DNA from: Flavobacteriales bacterium
GTDB taxonomy: Bacteria; Bacteroidota; Bacteroidia; Flavobacteriales_D; Sanyastnellaceae
Assembly: GCA_027491215.1 (NCBI GenBank)
Contig: JAIXWP010000089.1
Coordinates: 1 to 60,670 of the forward strand
DNA length: 60,670 bases
Direction: 5' to 3'
Part shown: piece by piece, positions 59,138-60,670 of the stretch
Layout of the letters: the number at the start of each line of letters is the position of its first letter
Numbering within the stretch: the stretch's first letter is position 1
The notes under the pieces: generated by a model
The model's input: only the letters and a program-made list of their open reading frames with translations
What the model was told of the DNA's origin: nothing
Database searches by the model: none
Position numbers and translations under genes: made by a program

Positions 59138-60670
59138 TTATTTGCTAATAATCAAACGACCCATTTCAACAGATGAACCGTTGGTTAGGCGATACGTGTA
59201 AACACCCGTTGCAAGAGTACCTGCATCGAATGTTGTCTTGTATTCGTTACCAGCTTCAACACTTGCAGTGTAGATGCTTGCAACACGCGCACCAGCTAGA
59301 TCATAGATGTCGATTGTAGCCTTACCTGTTTCAACTGCGCTGAACACGAAGTTAGCTTGGTCAGTTGCTGGGTTAGGATAAACAGACACATGAGATTCTT
59401 TAGAAACTTCCGCTTCTGTAGACTCTGGAGTTGTTGGGTTAACTACTTCGATGATATCAGAACCTTCGAAGCTAATAGTTTGGCAATGCTCAACCATGTT
59501 ACCTGAACAATCCATTGCAGTCCAGCAACGAACGATTTGGTAATCTGGGCAGCAATCCAATTCGAATGCGAAGTCACCAGCACCAGATACAGTTTGGATA
59601 GCGCTAGAATTAGCATTTACAAACGAACCAGAGTATGTGAACCAACCACCGAAGCCATTGTCAGCTGCGTTGTAGTTGTTAGCACCATCACCCAATTGGA
59701 AACCGAAGTACTTGTTAGATGGAGCATGAGCAAGATTCAATGCAGAACCTGCGTACTCACCCCAACCAGTCAATTCAGCACCTTCACCATTTACTAGAAC
59801 GAAGTACAACCAGTCTTGGTAGTTAGCGTCAATTCCACCGCAATCAGCCTTGAAGCTAGTTGGGAAGTTTTGGTTGCTCCATGAAGACCAATCCATTTGG
59901 CTATTAAACCATACGCTAACATTGAAACCAGCGTTAGAGTTGTATGCATTCACAAGTGTTGCAGACACGTGAGCCGTTCCATTTGGATAACGTACTAGTT
60001 CACCAGACTGTACTACATAGTAACGACTTGAAGTTGGCATGTTGAATAGTGCCATTGCCCAAGCTGTAGGATAGTTACATGGGTTACCTGCTGGAAGAGC
60101 TGGTGTGATCAAGTTGCAATCAGCGATTGAACCTTCAGCTGGTTGCTCACCAACGATAGTTTCGATGAATTCAACTTCGATTTCAGAACCACAGTTGTCA
60201 GAAGCAGTTACTACTTCAGCAGCTGGGATTTGAGCGTCACAAGCCAATACTAGGTTTTCTGGAGTAGTGCTCAACGTTGGAGCAACTTCATCCTGGATAG
60301 TTACTGAGTAAGAAGCTTCAGTGAAGTTTCCACATTCATCAGCTACGTAGTAATTAACTACAAACACACCATTTCCACAATCGTCAGACCAAATTGTCTC
60401 AACTGATGAAGTTACAGAGATGTTTGCTGTCTCAGAACAGTTATCAGATACTGTGATAGCAGCTGGAACGATTTCAGTAGCGCAATCATAAGATAGATCT
60501 TCTAATTGAGTTTCAATTGTTGGATTAGTGTTATCATAGATGTAGTAAGATACAGATACTGGCTCGCTTACGTTTCCACAAGCGTCAGTTGCTGTATAAG
60601 TACGAACGATAACGTAAGAGTTTGCACACTCACCTTCGATGATTTCTTCAACCATATCAACTTCTACAGA
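59138..60670 (-). CDS. Large secreted protein with HYR/Ig-like repeats and T9SS type-A sorting domain (5' truncated by window edge)
   Basis: The frame is open to the right edge, so the N-terminus is missing; an ATG at 60655 is internal. Visible: about 510 residues. HYR-like repeats (YDNTNPTIETQLEDLSYDC; TVSDNCSE; VTASDNCGSE) of about 80 residues with paired cysteines run to about residue 180. Then comes a ~200-residue beta-rich domain with NLITPALPAGNPCNYPTAWAM and many Trp and Asn, possibly glycan-binding. The C-terminus is a type-A sorting domain from VSVYPNPATDQANFVF to RLIISK. Predicted surface or secreted adhesin. Confidence 0.88.
   Translation of the reverse strand, partial: SVEVDMVEEIIEGECANSYVIVRTYTATDACGNVSEPVSVSYYIYDNTNPTIETQLEDLSYDCATEIVPAAITVSDNCSETANISVTSSVETIWSDDCGNGVFVVNYYVADECGNFTEASYSVTIQDEVAPTLSTTPENLVLACDAQIPAAEVVTASDNCGSEIEVEFIETIVGEQPAEGSIADCNLITPALPAGNPCNYPTAWAMALFNMPTSSRYYVVQSGELVRYPNGTAHVSATLVNAYNSNAGFNVSVWFNSQMDWSSWSNQNFPTSFKADCGGIDANYQDWLYFVLVNGEGAELTGWGEYAGSALNLAHAPSNKYFGFQLGDGANNYNAADNGFGGWFTYSGSFVNANSSAIQTVSGAGDFAFELDCCPDYQIVRCWTAMDCSGNMVEHCQTISFEGSDIIEVVNPTTPESTEAEVSKESHVSVYPNPATDQANFVFSAVETGKATIDIYDLAGARVASIYTASVEAGNEYKTTFDAGTLATGVYTYRLTNGSSVEMGRLIISK

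Overview
The window is about 60.7 kb of low-to-moderate GC chromosomal DNA from a member of the phylum Bacteroidota, most likely a Flavobacteriales-type organism (inference). The evidence is: seven proteins carry type IX secretion (T9SS) C-terminal sorting domains of both the A form (YPNP...) and the B form (FxPNxxTPNGDGxND); promoters have the Bacteroidota -7 box TAnnTTTG; there are no Shine-Dalgarno-like leaders; and family-specific forms such as the ~400-residue Lgt, M43 cytophagalysin with SprB repeats, START-like protein and LPP20 lipoprotein are present. There is no insertion sequence, prophage, CRISPR array or rRNA. The layout is a dense, ordinary core chromosome with two tRNA genes.

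Layout. 1-7 kb: DinB-like fragment, hypothetical protein, lgt, tRNA-Asp, NeuD-like acyltransferase, LPP20 and FKBP lipoproteins, then a minus-strand run of LOG protein, SGNH esterase and yaaA. 7-19 kb: DUF3817 protein, DECD-box helicase, an acyltransferase, two large T9SS type-B adhesin-like proteins flanking accD, LMW-PTP and a lipoprotein, then ung and a T9SS Lys-C-like protease. 19-30 kb: Sua5/TsaC, NDH-2, tRNA-Met, START-like protein, a trmN6/PaaY-like/PaaJ-like cluster, and a plus-strand run of membrane protein, ATP-grasp lipoprotein, surE, membrane protein, lpxB and SpoIID. 30-40 kb: PDZ/T9SS protein, YigZ, a WbpM-type dehydratase, acetyl-CoA acetyltransferase and a 1232-residue M43 protease. 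40-44 kb: a tight sugar-phosphate operon (pfkA, gap, BadF/GlcNAc-type kinase, beta-phosphoglucomutase), divergent from a Nudix-family regulator. 44-61 kb: ilvE, orphan response regulator, argS, a ribB fusion with a degenerate ribA domain, rpmE2, a SPOR protein, xerD, T9SS nuclease/phosphatase, YkgJ and SRPBCC proteins, ettA, a metallophosphoesterase and a T9SS protein cut by the window edge.

Most noteworthy. (1) A secreted lipoprotein (25161-27086) has a phosphohistidine-like segment followed by a complete-looking PEP-synthase/PPDK ATP-grasp domain. That order is the one seen in glucan water dikinases, yet the protein is predicted to sit outside the cytoplasm. (2) Seven housekeeping genes have a -7 box followed by exactly four bases and then the start codon, which predicts a class of leaderless mRNAs. 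(3) The RibB protein has a C-terminal GTP-cyclohydrolase-II domain stripped of its zinc cysteines, like the proteobacterial RibBX variant. (4) A Nudix-derived regulator with a degenerate catalytic box faces the pfkA-gap-kinase-pgmB operon, with a palindrome AGTGTA-N5-TACACT abutting a candidate pfkA -7 box. (5) There are unexplained dyads: a nested inverted repeat upstream of the response regulator, and a strong terminator hairpin that contains the likely start codon of the next gene.
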